Assembly (NCBI RefSeq): GCF_022201045.2
Contig: NC_068558.1
Coordinates: 992,001-1,056,000 of the forward strand
Source: Citrus sinensis
Lineage: Eukaryota > Streptophyta > Magnoliopsida > Sapindales > Rutaceae
Direction of reading: 5' to 3'
DNA: 64,000 nt
Shown here: positions 12,375 to 24,719 of the stretch, in pieces
How the letters are laid out: each line of letters begins with the position of its first letter
Numbering within the stretch: position 1 is the first letter of the stretch
Notes under the pieces: generated by a model
Databases searched by the model: none
The model's input: only the letters and a program-made list of their open reading frames with translations
Told to the model about the DNA's origin: nothing
Program-made: the position numbers and the translations under genes

Positions 12375-15300
12375 CTACCAGCTCAGAGAATTCTTAGTTT
12401 GCTGTATTTTAGCCTTGTAGCCACTCTCCATCTCCTCCTGTGACAATCATGAATTTCATTCAGTCAAGGTACTACAGCATTCTGGAATTGTTTTCTCATC
12501 AAAGGAATGTGTTATAAGAGAATTATTGGTAACAATTATTTATGGGATGCTGTAAATTAACCTAGAGTGGGATTTTTGCTAATATTAGAAATTTATCCCA
12601 TTTCCAACTACTAGAGATAAGTAAAGACTTGTTAATTGAGTCTTTTGAGAGGAATTGAGCCTTTTGAGATGGATATGAAGTAGGTAACCATTCCTTAAAG
12701 TTTGAATCTAAGTTGCAGATTGTTCTATAATCAAGCGACCACTGCTTAGCCAAAAAGGCCTGGCATAGAATACTGAAAAAATGTAATCCCAAGGGTGAAG
12801 GGCCATCCATTCAAAGATCTGAAAGTTGTTTAATCTTGAATGTGGTAAGCAGTGACACATCAGTAATTTAGAAAATGGACGCATCAAATGGGACAAGATA
12901 TACCTTGCAAGATTTTAGCAGAGGCTGCAAGAATGATGATCTGAAAAACCTAATTGATTTCCCAAGTGAGGTTTTCTCCCATTCTGCCACCAAGAAAAGC
13001 ATTGGAAGTGTCAATGTTGCTGCAAAAAAGCAAATTACAATAGGGCATATATGCAGGTAAATATGACTGTCCAGCAGCTTTTCCTTTAACAAGGATAACT
13101 TGGTCAGCTAACCAACAACTATCAGTCCTTGAAAATAACAGCCAAAATGAAGAGAATGCTGAGTGGTAAGTCCTTCAAGCCATTGCATCCTCTATATGAA
13201 CTTATTTTTGTAGATTGCTTTATATATCATCACAACACTGCTTGGATGAAAAGACAATGGTATTTAATGCCAGAACTTGACAGAGTTGAAAATGGTGGAA
13301 AGCAATATGACATTGTAACTTGTGTTAACATACCATTATCAACATCCATTCTAGAATCTCCCGTGTTAAGTTCCCGTAGAAGCTGCAAATGACATAAGAC
13401 CAGACAATAATTTGTCAGAAAGAAAACAAATTCTTAGAACAGAGATATTCTACAATCCATACTGCACCCTCAGAAAGAGTGACATAGATAAAATATGAAA
13501 ATTCAGTGATATATAATATGCTTACCTCAGACAGGGTTGGTACTGTAGTTGGATCAAACTCTTCACAATCTTTTGGGTCAATGGGAATACAAACACGACC
13601 TGGAACAACGAGAAATAGATTATTGCAGCTGTACAGCAATATTAATATCCAAGGTTTCATATGATAAACACAACTTCCAACAGTGATTTCCAGTAACTAA
13701 TATTGCTTCTTTAGGATCGAGAACGTTTACAACTACGAGACAACTCTAATCCTTTGTATTTACATGCAAAAAATCCGACAATGATTGGTCAAAATTTTCA
13801 TGTGTATGGCCATGCTTATCTCATGCTACGGAATTTTCTGGGTACTGACCTGTTTTAGGATGTACACAAAATGGAGCCTTTAGTAAATGGTTCCTGTGTT
13901 TTGAAACCTGATATACAGATAGGTTCAACATGCAGAGTTAGAATAGATATTTTACATTAAAGTGTAATATCCTTCATCATAGGGGTGAAACTGAGTGTTG
14001 AAGAGAGAGAGAAGGTGGAAAGGTTATAGTGGGTTGATGGCACTAACCTCCATATCAAGCCTAGGGTAGGTAAAAGCAAAAACAATCTCTTCAACACACC
14101 TACGTAGCCCTTGTACCTGGAATAATGAACAAGGTAAAACACAATTCACTCTGTCAATTATTTATAAGATCAAATACCTGCTCTAGCTAGTTATGTGAAT
14201 TTTGCCAAACATCCAAGTGAGAGGAAGTCGTGATAATTTTATCTCATGATTACGGACAAGATAGATTTTAAAGATTCTTGTTTCATAAATTTAGAAACAT
14301 ACAAGTGAGAGTAAATCATGATTCATGATAGGTTCAAAGATCCTTATTTCATAAATGTCCTAATCAACCTTATGTACCATAGATTAGACTTGTGTACACT
14401 TCAGTCACAAGTTAGCTTTTCTACTAGTCACGCACAGCAATACCTTCTGTTTTCCTGATTGCAGGGTATTTTTTAGCTGCTCCCAGCGAAAAAAATTTAT
14501 GTCCTCTTTGGAATTGGAAGATCGCCTATTTTCCTGCCACTTCCCTCGAAGCTCAGAAGTAACAGCTGCAAAAAAACACATGAATTTACATAATTAATAA
14601 TCGGTTTACAAACTATTATCACAGAAAACCATAGCCTTTTCCATCTAAGGGAGATACATAATCTTATAGCATACATTCATCAGGAATCATGCTCAGGATC
14701 TTCTCATATCTCTCCTCAGTTGAAAACAAATTTTGACTTAGAAGCAACTTTTCCTCAAAGAATTCCCTGAGAACTTCAGTGTATGATCTCCTGTAGAGAC
14801 AGAATATCTCATTAGAGGAAAAAGCAAGTCAAATATTACAAAACACATGAGATATATAAACACTTACACGAGGAAAGGATGTAGAGGGCCCGGAAAAGAA
14901 ACTTTTTTATTGCTATTTTCATTGCCCTGAACAGATTATGAAATGAACATCAGTTAAACTAAATACTATGAATGATCTACCAAAATTCAATAGTATCTCT
15001 GAACATAATACTGTACCACCTTGTATACACGAAAATAGTCAGCAATAGCTCCTCTCTGTTCATTGGTCAGTCTGCAGCGTAATAACAGTACAATTCAAAC
15101 CTCTCCATCACATGACAGATATAAGAAACTAAAAGAAAATATTAACTGTTTACAGCAGTACCTTCTAGCTTTTCCATCACAAACCCAACAGTGAACACCT
15201 CGCCGGCCACTATACACCCAAAGAATGTGATCGAAACCAAAATCATCTGCATCATTAAATGCAATGGAATCATGTCACACTCAGCGTCTAAACACCTAAC

Positions 15301-16813
15301 TCTCGAACATATGCACTTTGGAATATACATCATGGGCGTGTTTCCTGCAAAAGCGTATGCCTAGCAAACTTGAAAGAAAGTGTGTGATATTAATGCATAC
15401 CTCTGAGGGCAGTATCAATCACTTTAATAGCAACAGTCATAAGAGGCCAGCACTCCAAACATACATCAGCCCCCGAGCAGCAATATCTTACATCATCATA
15501 GTCTGTTATATCCTGGGGAAGAGGATATAGCTCAAACAGGTCAGATCAAAAAACTACAAAGAAACTCAAATATAAGCTGCTATCCTTTTGCTCATGAGTC
15601 CAATAGCTTACAATATCAAAAATTAGTTCCCTCTCCACTGGAGCAAAAACATTATCACCACCTTGAGCATATGCATGCCTCTTAGCAGGCTGCAGGAGAC
15701 AAGGATCACAAAGAAAAAGGATATCAACCACAAGAGAGTAGACTGAACCAAATATTGGTAAGCAGAAATCAAATAAAGCAATTCTTGCAGTAATTCTGCT
15801 CAAACCATCATGAAGCAAAATATCAAATCCAGGAATATGCAGGACCCATCAGTGAGTTGAATTACTATAGGAAGATGCCAATGTAATTTTTTAGAGAATG
15901 ATGATAGTTATGTTTCAGGTTGTAGTCTAAAACATAGAGAGTCTGGTAAATCAACTAGAAAGCAGAAAATGTTAAAACATATCTACAGATTCCCATGGCT
16001 ATGTGACAGAACAGAAATCTTACATCTACACTGTAGACAGGTCCAATATCTATTTTAGACGGACACTTTTCTTTGATGGAATTTTCCAGTTCAGACTCAC
16101 TGTTGAAAGACTGAAATCGCAGATAAATATCATTGTCTAGAGTGAAAGAAAATTCTCTTCGGCCAAAGTAGGACTTGTCACAGCCAGGATGCCTCCCATC
16201 TACAGGCAAGCAACAAAGTGAGTTAAATCACATATAAGTATCATCTTGAGCACATGAATACCAACATGCAAGATAGAGCAAAGATTAGTTGTTAAGGACA
16301 ATGCCGATTACCATTTCCATAGGACATCCACTTGAAAATATCAGCATGAGGAAAAAGCCTTCCTGCCACACCATAAATATATGCGAGAATTAAAAGCCCC
16401 TTTATCATTTTCAAAACACGTGAAAACGAATGATAAATATTCAGAAAATTCAAAGCAATGTTTTCTTTAATTTTTTTTATTTTTAAAAAACGATAAATGT
16501 TAATTACATAAATATAGTAGTAAAATAAAAAGAAAACAATCAAACAGATGGTAAAAACTTCAAAATCGCCAGTGTAAAATAATCAGAAGAAAAGGACAGA
16601 GGGAAAGAGTAGACAGTATTCGTATGAAATTACAACTTAAACGAAAACGAAAATCAAAACGCCGCCGCGGCGCGTGGAAGGCAAATGATAGGAACATTTA
16701 CCGTAATAGACTTTGAGATAATTAGGGTTGAATCCATCGGGAATCACGCTGCCTTGTTTAGGACCGTCGATCAGCATATCGTCACTTCCATTCTCGGATT
16801 CCTCCTTTGTCAT
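12375..16813 (-). CDS. PRIM1: DNA primase small (catalytic) subunit, Prim1/PriS type
   Basis: Complete 16-exon gene, 451 residues. Exons: 16813-16702, 16362-16312, 16199-16024, 15689-15612, 15512-15401, 15246-15162, 15071-15020, 14926-14868, 14790-14675, 14565-14444, 14116-14048, 13907-13850, 13599-13526, 13382-13334, 12983-12904, 12437-12375. All are GT-AG and phases close exactly. The protein makes RNA primers for DNA polymerase alpha in the nucleus. Landmarks: MSYGN near residue 50; catalytic Asp138 and Asp140 in FDIDITDYDD; a Cys cluster ([12 protein letters not shown], 150-161) that fits the zinc site; [12 protein letters not shown]; and the third catalytic Asp342 in YPRLDMEVS. The C-terminus is [12 protein letters not shown]...SLSW. 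Length matches plant and animal PRIM1. The start was chosen because MTKEESEN leads straight into the conserved [11 protein letters not shown] motif. All catalytic residues are intact. Confidence 0.97.
14207..14360. repeat. Tandem duplication inside a primase intron
   Basis: Two diverged copies, 14207-14294 (88 nt) and 14295 to about 14360, both begin AAACAT(C/A)CAAGTGAGAG and end TTTCATAAAT. They lie within the intron between exons 10 and 11 and leave both splice sites untouched. Confidence 0.7.
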
Positions 16814-17047
16814 GTTTAATTAGAGAATCTACAATTCAATCAACAGAGTCACCGCTTAGATTCGATAATTAATTCTTCGAAAAATAAAAATAAAAAAGCC
16901 ATTACAATTGAAAACAATTCATACCACGGTCCACGACCAAGTTGACAGAAATTACTAATTTGATTGAAAATAGAAAGAAACACTGACCTTAATCGGTGAA
17001 GAGCACGTACAAATTTTGGCGTGAAATGGCAACAGAAGCTTTGCAAT

Positions 17048-17109
17048 GGCGGGAAACGAGCGAGTTTAAGCCTTTTTAGGGCTTGTGATGGGAACTCGTT
17101 GGCGGGAAA
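17048..17109 (-). promoter_or_regulatory. Two E2F-type sites upstream of the primase gene
   Basis: GGCGGGAAA occurs at 17048-17056 and again at 17101-17109; on the gene's strand both read TTTCCCGCC, a full E2F/DP consensus. They lie 235-296 nt upstream of the ATG at 16813, in the likely core promoter or leader. E2F control of primase at G1/S is established in plants and animals, so the pair is credible as S-phase control. Confidence 0.75.
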
Positions 17110-19394
17110 ATGTGCTAGCGACTAATGAGCTGCCATTGGTAATTTTCATTGACGATTTTGAATATATATATATATATATATATTAAACATTTAAAGTTCA
17201 TATGATTGTGTCAAATTTCATTAAAATAAATTTTAAAATTATAAATTATAAAAATAAAAAAAAAAATACATATATAATATTAAAAAATATAAAAATCAGG
17301 CATAAATTCTAAATTAAAAAACCTAGTCCGATGCCAAGCTTTAAGCTTAGCCCGCGTGTCTTAAAATATATTTGGGATGGGCCATACATTACCATACTCA
17401 GGCTTTGATTTGAATTTTGCATCCCTAATTGTTTAACTTAATTTATTGCATATTAAAATTTATTTTATTTTTAAAAATTTTCTTATAAAGGCCACAGCCC
17501 ATGCTTATCTCTTATAGTACCACCCTTGTACCATAAGTTATGGCTTTAAAGAGAGGTGGTACCACAACAACAACCATCAATAAAAGAGGAATTATAATGG
17601 TTCGATAGAGTTGGTAAAATTTAATACGATTCGATTACCTGTCACAAACACGACGTGAATAAATAAGTATGAGTCATTAAATTTGACATGATTGTTAAAT
17701 TAACCAGGTCATGATCGATACTTTTTTAGGCTAAGGTTTAAGTTCTTGACTTATTTACCCAATTAATGATACGATTATAAAATTCTATTTAGATTTAAAC
17801 TTTAATATTATAGGTGTATAATATTTTAGTAGATCTGCATATTTTATGATATCAATAAACAATATTAATGTAAATTTTATTAAATATATAAATATTAAGT
17901 GGATTATTGACACGATTATTAAATGAGTCGTGTTTCGGTCAGGTTTAAATTGATACGATATAAATATGATCTCGTGACCCATTTTGTCAGCTCAATGCTT
18001 TGGTATAAAAATTATATTAGTGACAGATATAAGAATAGTAATGCTAAAACCACAAACTTTTTGTAAAAATGATTTTATATAAAGTAATATGAAATAATTC
18101 AAGCATTACCATAATTGTCATTCTTTTTAGTTGTTTTAAGGTAACAAATGCTAAAGGGTGATTTATTCCCCCCCTCTCTCTCTCTCACTATATATATATA
18201 TGTTCATAATAATGCTGCTTTCGCAAAAAGATTAAAAAAATCCAAAAAACATAGCCGTTTACCTTAAATTGAAATCTAAGTTTTTATTAATTTTTAAAAT
18301 TTTTTAACTTATGTTTAATTTTTAGACATTTACATCTGAATAAAAAAAATTATGTGCCTTTGTTGAAATAAAAAAGTTATGAATAAGAAGTAAATATTGT
18401 ATTCCTAAAATATATTTATTTTTTAAACTATAAAATCTATTTTTTTTAATTTACAAGAATATAAATGTCAAATAATCATGTTCAAGAATTTTTTTAATTT
18501 ATAAAAATAAACAAGATAGCACTTCTATTCATATATTTAAAAAAATATATATTATTCATATATTCACATTCAAAATTTAAAAAAATTCAGATATTTATGA
18601 TTTTTTTGAAAAAAATAGAGAAAACAAATGCGACCTAAGGCTTTAACTATATTTGATATTGAGGTTGGTCAGTTATACGTTAACAATTACAGTATTAAAG
18701 TGTTTGGTAAACATTAACTAGCATAACTAAAAAATTAAGTTGATTTGTTACATTATTTTTATGATAAAAACCTATAATATCTTTATTATTTTTATTAAAA
18801 TTATTATTTAAAATTTATATTTATTATATATTATTAATTTATATTTTATAATTATAATTTTTTATAATAATTATAATTTAAAAATTACAATATCTTAATA
18901 CTAAATATGAACTTAGTTCGTTGGGCGCTAAGTCTTATGTAATTAATATTAAAAAAAATGAAAAAAGGAAGCAAAACGCGGTAAATAATAACTAAATATC
19001 TTAAAAAGTGGAAAGACTTTAGACTTGTTTTGCTACTGACACCAGAAAAGGCCGTGCCTCATTAATACGGCACCGTTTCCGATAATTAAACTCTTGTCCT
19101 CGCACAGTGGCAATATCAAAAGTCCTATTGGCAGAAAAACCCCTCACCATAACAAAAGTTCGAATAACAACAATAAACAATACTCAGTAAAGCAAATAAA
19201 AAATAAAAAAAAATCAGCAGATTTAATAAAATTTTTAAATTAGGTGGATGAGATGAGAAGCTCTGGACCTTTCGCTCCGAATGGCGGTGCATTTTGGACG
19301 CTTCTGAGAATCCGTAACAGAGCCCCGTATTCCCGCTGATTTTTTGGAGCTGACTTTTGCGCCGAAAGCGATTCGATTCTGCTAAGGCTTTGCC
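17110..19394. other. AT-rich intergenic DNA between primase and PYL genes
   Basis: It contains a (TA)n tract at 17163-17182, a hAT-like end (TTTTGCATCCCTAA near 17,420) with GC-rich subterminal words just before it, and a diffuse repeat at about 17,600-17,990 with scattered CACGA/ACACGATTATTAA words that resemble 48,530-48,980. There is a short CT tract near 18,172. No gene was found. The PYL promoter and leader lie at the right end. Confidence 0.45.
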
Positions 19395-21452
19395 ATGATG
19401 GTGACCAACGATTATATCACCGTCAACGGCAGCGGAAGCGGCGGGTTTGGCAAGATTGAGGAGGACTACATCAAGAGACACCACAAGCATGATGTCCATG
19501 ACCATCAGTGCAGCTCTTCGCTTGTTAAACACATCAAAGCTCCCGTTCATCTTGTAAGCATATATGCTCTCCTTCTTTTATTTTTCAAAGGAATCAAAAT
19601 ACTCATGTAAGGTTTTAATTGCTGAGATAGTTTGAGATCTAAGAAGTTCTGTTGGATTTTTGTAGTTGGCTAACTTGAGTTTTGATTGCTTAATAAATCT
19701 TTATGTCTTTGTTTGTATTTTCAATCATTTGACGCAGTAAATAACAGTCGAGGTCGAGAGATGAATTGAGGCATTGGTTTTATAACATTCCCTATCTTTA
19801 TTGGCTGACAATTTTTGTTAAATTTGTGCTAATTTTGGTGGACATTTTAGTGTTTATTATGTGTTTGACGCTTGTTTTCCGGCTGGAGTAACTGCGATGG
19901 GTCTGTTTATAGCTGTGTTGAAGCTTTCACAGGTTTTGAGTGGAAGGGCAAAGTACATGCTTGACAAAAGTTTTCTTGTCATGGCATTGGATTTTGATTT
20001 TGATTTATTTTTTTATTTTTTTGGTGATTGACGTGGTCTCACTAAAATTTATAATTTCTTTGAAACTATTAAAATTTAGATTGGATTGAAGAAAGAATTA
20101 ATGAAAATAATACACGCTTTGGAATGGAATTAATGTTTGGAAATTGTGGATGAGTGTTTGATTTTACAGATTTTTTTTCCCCCTCTTGAGTGAATGATTG
20201 TGGGTATTTTGGACAATCAGGTTTGGTCTTTGGTGAGGAGATTTGATCAACCGCAGAAGTATAAGCCGTTTGTTAGCAGGTGCATTGTGCAGGGTGACCT
20301 TCAGATTGGAAGTGTTAGAGAGGTGAATGTTAAGTCCGGTCTTCCCGCTACAACTAGCACTGAAAGGTTGGAGCTTCTAGATGACGAAGAGCATATATTT
20401 GGCATGAGAATTGTTGGGGGAGATCATAGGCTCAAGGTACTTTTGTCTTGATTGTATAAGTGGCTTGCATGTTATGCACTTTTGATTGTATAGCCTCAAC
20501 AGGTTGGCATCATTCAAGATTCATCAAATATCCTTGACTATGAATCATTATGTATGGTCTTGGTTAGTTATTTTGTCCCCCACCTTTTTTTGGCCTGTCC
20601 ACTGAAGTTTAATATGGCTAGATTATGAAGACATGTTTCATAGCGTCATTGGCTTATAGCCTACCTTATCATGTAGTTTGGCTTCTTGTCTTCCAGTAAC
20701 TTTTGGCACGGTGAAGAATTGAAAACTCAGAATTTCTTCTCTTGTTGGGATAAGATTTAATGAGTCAATCTTAGATTATTATCATGGTGATATGGTTGAG
20801 TGGGTTTATGATATGAAGAATCAAATTCGACTTGAGTTTTGGGTCAAAGATACTGCAGACCATTCAAGTGGCTGGTTAGCTATATTATTTCTCACCGCTC
20901 TGCTCATCTAGTTGTCCCTCCGTTTCTTAGTTCTTACATGGTCGTCCTTCTGTCTACATAGCACATTTTAAGCAAGCCCATTTATTGGTGCTGCTATTGA
21001 TGGATCAATAGTCTGAGGGTACCACTTTATTGATTAGATTACATATTTTGCCTGAGCAGTATTTATTGTCAAATTCTTCATATGTAATTATTATGAATTG
21101 TTTCTATTTTACATGTAAATAATTGAATTTTGTTTTAATGTATTGGTACTGTTTTTCAATGCCAGTGTTCTATTATATGTAGATCATCTGGAACTTTTCC
21201 AACTTTATTTCAACCTCTTCCTCAAAATTGCAGAACTACTCGTCTATTGTTACGGTCCATCCAGAGGTTATCGATGGCAGACCAGGAACACTGGTGATAG
21301 AGTCGTTCGTTGTGGATGTGCCTGATGGTAATACCAAGGATGAAACATGTTATTTTGTCGAGGCTCTAATCAAGTGCAACCTCAAGTCACTAGCTGATGT
21401 CTCCGAGCATTTGGCTGTGCAGGACCGTACGGAGCCCATTGATAGAATCTGA
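19395..21452 (+). CDS. PYL9: Abscisic-acid receptor, PYL9/RCAR1-like (START fold)
   Basis: Complete three-exon gene, 197 residues: 19395-19553, 20221-20436, 21234-21452, all GT-AG with phase 0 joins. PYL proteins are soluble ABA receptors; hormone-bound they inhibit clade A PP2C phosphatases and so free SnRK2 kinases. The sequence has [17 protein letters not shown], in which Lys68 matches the lysine that pairs with the ABA carboxylate; the gate loop SGLPA (residues 92-96); the latch GGDHRLKNY (119-127); and the C-terminal helix with [20 protein letters not shown]. The N-terminus ([10 protein letters not shown]...) and these motifs place it in subfamily I (PYL7-10), whose members are mostly monomeric. 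Every key residue is present. The exact paralogue (PYL8 versus PYL9) is less sure. The start is the first Met of an MM pair following TGCC. Confidence 0.96.
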
Positions 21453-21998
21453 GTACATAGGGTCAGGTTTGTAAGATAAAAGTTTGTATTGTTGTGGGTG
21501 GAGAGTGTGAAGGATGTGATGTCAAAAGCTGATCTTACAGTATAGCATTTACAGGCGTGTTGAACTTTTATATTGCATATACTTTTGGACCAGTTATTTT
21601 CTTTCACTAAAATTGATCATTGGGTTCTTGTGTTCATAGTAGCTGACTATCAAAGTTCATTTTCAGTCTAAAAGTTATCTAAATTAAAGATCGAGATAGC
21701 TCCTATGTGATTTTCCCATGTTTAAAATAATCTTGTATTGTAAATTCTTCTGCATGATGAATTTGTGTTGTATATTCTGCACTGGATTTGATTCGTTTGC
21801 CAACTGCCATTACATTTACTTTTAAAACTTAAATACAATGTGGATGGAGATTTAATTATTTTTTTTTTCACTATTATTTGTGAAAGCTTGAAGCATGCTG
21901 GTGTCATGCAATGCTTGATCTGGTTCCTGTTGGCCATTCTTTTGATGTGAAAGCTAGTATGTAACTGTAAGCCTAGAAACAGGGTGGCTTATGTTAGG
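21453..21998. other. 3' UTR of PYL gene and flank
   Basis: The PYL 3' UTR likely occupies the first 250-400 nt. A short open stretch at about 21,890-21,965 sits just left of the hAT-like element, but I cannot show that it is coding. Confidence 0.4.
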
Positions 21999-22845
21999 TA
22001 GGGTTGGCAAAAAAGTCTGTGCTGGGTCCGCAGACTTTAAACCCGATCCTCATAGTCATGCCATAGACTTGACCAAGATTTTCAAGCCCGTTGTAAACAG
22101 GCCTGGGTAAGGGCTTTTGGACAAAGCCCATGCCAAAGCCTAGGCTTTTGCAATTTATAAAATAAAAAAAAGCAACATCAAATTAAAAAAAAAAGGAAAA
22201 AAAAGCCAAAAAAAGCCAATCCCTAATCAATTGCCAATCCTTAAGTTAAACAGAAGCAAGAATCAAAAGCCAATAGCCGTCAGCCAACACCCACCCAAGT
22301 TGAATCTCAACCATCACTAATCAATCCAACCATTGTTGCACGCCAATCAAACCCAGTAGTTATCACCACCAGCGAGCGACGCAGCACACCACGCAGCAAC
22401 AGCAGCAAACCCAACACGCGAGCATGAGCAGTAGCAGCAGCCAACGAGCCTCTTCGAACCCACGTGATCTTTGAGGTGTAGAAAAGTGCCATATCAAAGG
22501 CCAAAAAGGAAGAGATTCGCAAACAAGAGTTGGTGACTTGTGTGTATGACATTCTCCATTAAATGTTTAGCTCTTTTCATTTTGTGTGAAAAAAAAAAAT
22601 CAATTATGTAAATAACGACAAAATTTGTGTGACCATTTGCCTCTAGTTAAGAACTTAAATTATTATGAAATTTTTATGAAATTATTCTACACTATCAGCA
22701 AGCGATGGATGAATGCGTAGACCTGCTTAGACCCAGCCCAGCCTGTCAATTCTTGGACAAGTTTTTAAAGGGTCTGAATTTGAAAATAATTATATGGGCT
22801 TGGGCTTGAAAAAATCCACCCCAAGTCTGCATTTTGCCAACCCTA
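21999..22845. mobile_element. Non-autonomous hAT-like element
   Basis: Inverted ends TAGGGTTGGCAAAA (21999 on) and TTTTGCCAACCCTA (to 22845) bound 847 bp. Next to each end lie GC-richer subterminal words (CTGGGTCCGCAGACTTTAAA on the left; CCCAGCCTG and TGGGCTTGGGCTTG on the right). There is no transposase. The interior has CAG-rich low-complexity sequence (about 22,370-22,440). The candidate 8-bp flanks (ATGTTAGG and ATTTGGGC) match at only 4 of 8 positions, so the duplication is decayed or the borders are off by a few bases. Ends and layout fit hAT-type non-autonomous elements; the superfamily call is inference. Confidence 0.6.
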
Positions 22846-22867
22846 ATTTGGGCGGCCGGTAAATTAA

Positions 22868-23420
22868 GCTGAAGCATGTGGCTGTTGGGAGTGAGAGGGT
22901 CAAGCTATTGTTGCATGACACCTTCGTTAAATGTGATCAGGATCCGCCTGTTTTTTTATTGCCATTGTTCGATAAAGGTGGAAAGTGGATGCATCACGAG
23001 AATCCTTGCTTGTTCTCTTTGCTTTTACTTTTTTTTTTTTTTAATTCTGTTATACACAGATTAGTACTAATATTATATTAGATATTACAATTACAATATT
23101 TACAATCATACTAAACAACTGAGACCACCGTCATACATTAACCCACTGAAATACTTGCCTAAATACTTCTCTCTAATATTCGAAGGGTGTCTACTTTACT
23201 CACATTTCGTAAGGGAGAACTGAATTAGTTGATAATTAAGGAAGAACTGAAATTAACCTCTATAATCATTTATGGAGGATCGAACCATTGCACTCAACAT
23301 TTTAACTACTTCTCCCATTAGAACAAAGACCCATGGGTCTCTTTGCTTTTACTTAAAGCTCTTGTTTGTAAAATTTGTGTGGAGACCCGAGTCTTATGCT
23401 TTCTTACTTGGTCTATTTGA
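22868..23420 (+). pseudogene. Unidentified coding fragment split by a SINE
   Basis: From 22868 a frame reads KLKHVAVGSERVKLLLHDTF, then VKCDQDPPVFLLPLFDKGGK and WMHHENPCLF. It has no stop, a mixed residue composition and a globular look, unlike nearby noise. I do not recognise the family. The frame runs into the SINE at 23031; the sequence right of the SINE (23355 on) resumes with KALVCKICVETRVLCFLTWS and then a stop near 23,419. On the left it begins just after the end of the hAT-like element. No start codon, upstream exon or promoter can be assigned, so I read it as a remnant of a host gene or a captured gene piece. Confidence 0.4.
23014..23354 (-). mobile_element. tRNA-derived SINE with 17-bp target duplication
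   Basis: The body, 23031-23337 (307 bp), lies on the minus strand and ends in a poly-A run (poly-T on the plus strand at 23031-23041). It is flanked by exact 17-bp repeats, TCTCTTTGCTTTTACTT, at 23014-23030 and 23338-23354. On its own strand the head carries GGTTCGATCCTCC, a good RNA polymerase III B box, about 50 nt in. The family name cannot be given from sequence alone. The perfect duplication suggests a fairly recent insertion. Confidence 0.82.
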
Positions 23421-24571
23421 AATGGAAGTGTTGTAATAGTTGTTCTAAGAAAAAAACTTATAATTATAAAAAAATTTAATATTATGTAGTAAATATATTT
23501 TTTAAATAATAATTCTAAAAAAATTTAATATGATCGCTCTGTCACGCTTGCCTTTACGCTTTATTCTTTGGTGTTTGCTTTGTTTACCAGTTTATCTTGT
23601 TTGTTTACTATTCTTTGTTTTGTACCACACCCGAACTTATAAGAAAAAGGGGGTAATATCTAAGAACTAAAATAAAGCATTTAGGTCTAAAATACGAACA
23701 AGAAAAAGAGACATAGGACGCTTGGGCGTTGATTGGCTGTTAATGGGTGTTGTGGTGATTTGTTTGTATTGTCTAAAAAATAGAGGGCAAGGATTGGGTT
23801 TAATGCTAATATTTCTCGCTTCCATCCAAGTTTTTGGAAATAGAACATAAAATTCTTCTTTCAAAGTATTTATATTGCATGCTCTGTCTGGTTGTTCCAA
23901 TTGTCTCTCTTGAACCGATACGGAAAGTATTAAGACTAGATTATTTTTCCATTTTTGGCACTGTTGTTTTCAAATACTGCATCAAATTAGTTAAAATGTT
24001 CACCTCTTTTTAGCTTGATTGTGCAATGGTAGTTCTATTAAAACACCAAACCCAACTAGTAGGCCTAGTACTTTTTAAATGGCTTTACTTAATTGGTTAT
24101 CTAAATTCAATTATTGAGAGAACAGGGGATAAAAGTTGTTTAATTCAGAATTATTATAATGTACAAAATCATTGGAAAAGAAGAACGCTATCCAATACTC
24201 GTCTCCCACGGCCCACGGGCCATAAGTAACTTCGGTAATGACGCGTCGCCTCTCCCGTGTTAATTATACAAACCTGCTGGCTGCTGCCTCACACTCTTTC
24301 GTATTTGCTCGTGGAAGACAATCAATTCGTGACAAATCGGTTCCTTGCTCTCTCACTTCACTCAGCTTCCTTCATCAGCTTTTTAAGGCCCTTCCGTGAG
24401 GCCGTGAGCTTCTTCAACATAACCAACTCTCTCTTTCTGTTGTAATTAATCCTCAATTAACAATTCCAGATCTTCATTGCTACTCTTCAACTTATCGCTT
24501 TCTCTGTGTTATCATTTCCAGATCTACTATCCGTTTGTTCCTTTCCTTTTGTATCTGCTTCCAAATCCAAG
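23421..24571. other. Intergenic DNA upstream of the GH28 gene
   Basis: No gene or clear element was found. The right part becomes C/T-rich, as is usual near plant transcription starts. Frames at 23667-23900 and 24026-24445 show no domain. Confidence 0.45.
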
Positions 24572-24580
24572 TATATATAT
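24572..24580 (+). promoter_or_regulatory. TATA-like element of the GH28 gene
   Basis: TATATATAT lies 148 nt upstream of the ATG at 24720 and is followed by C/T-rich leader sequence. Simple TA runs are common here, so the assignment is tentative. Confidence 0.35.
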
Positions 24581-24719
24581 TTTATATCTTCGCTAAAGAG
24601 TTTTTTTGTACCCTCTCTCTTTGTCACTGCTTGAAATATTAAAAATCTTCACTAGAGCTCTCATAAACAATCATTTCTCTCCTAAAATACCGCCCTTGAG
24701 TATCGCCAAAATTACGAAA

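Noticed and set aside
19125-19550. 141-codon minus-strand frame over PYL exon 1
   Set aside because: It is the antisense shadow of the receptor's first exon and leader.
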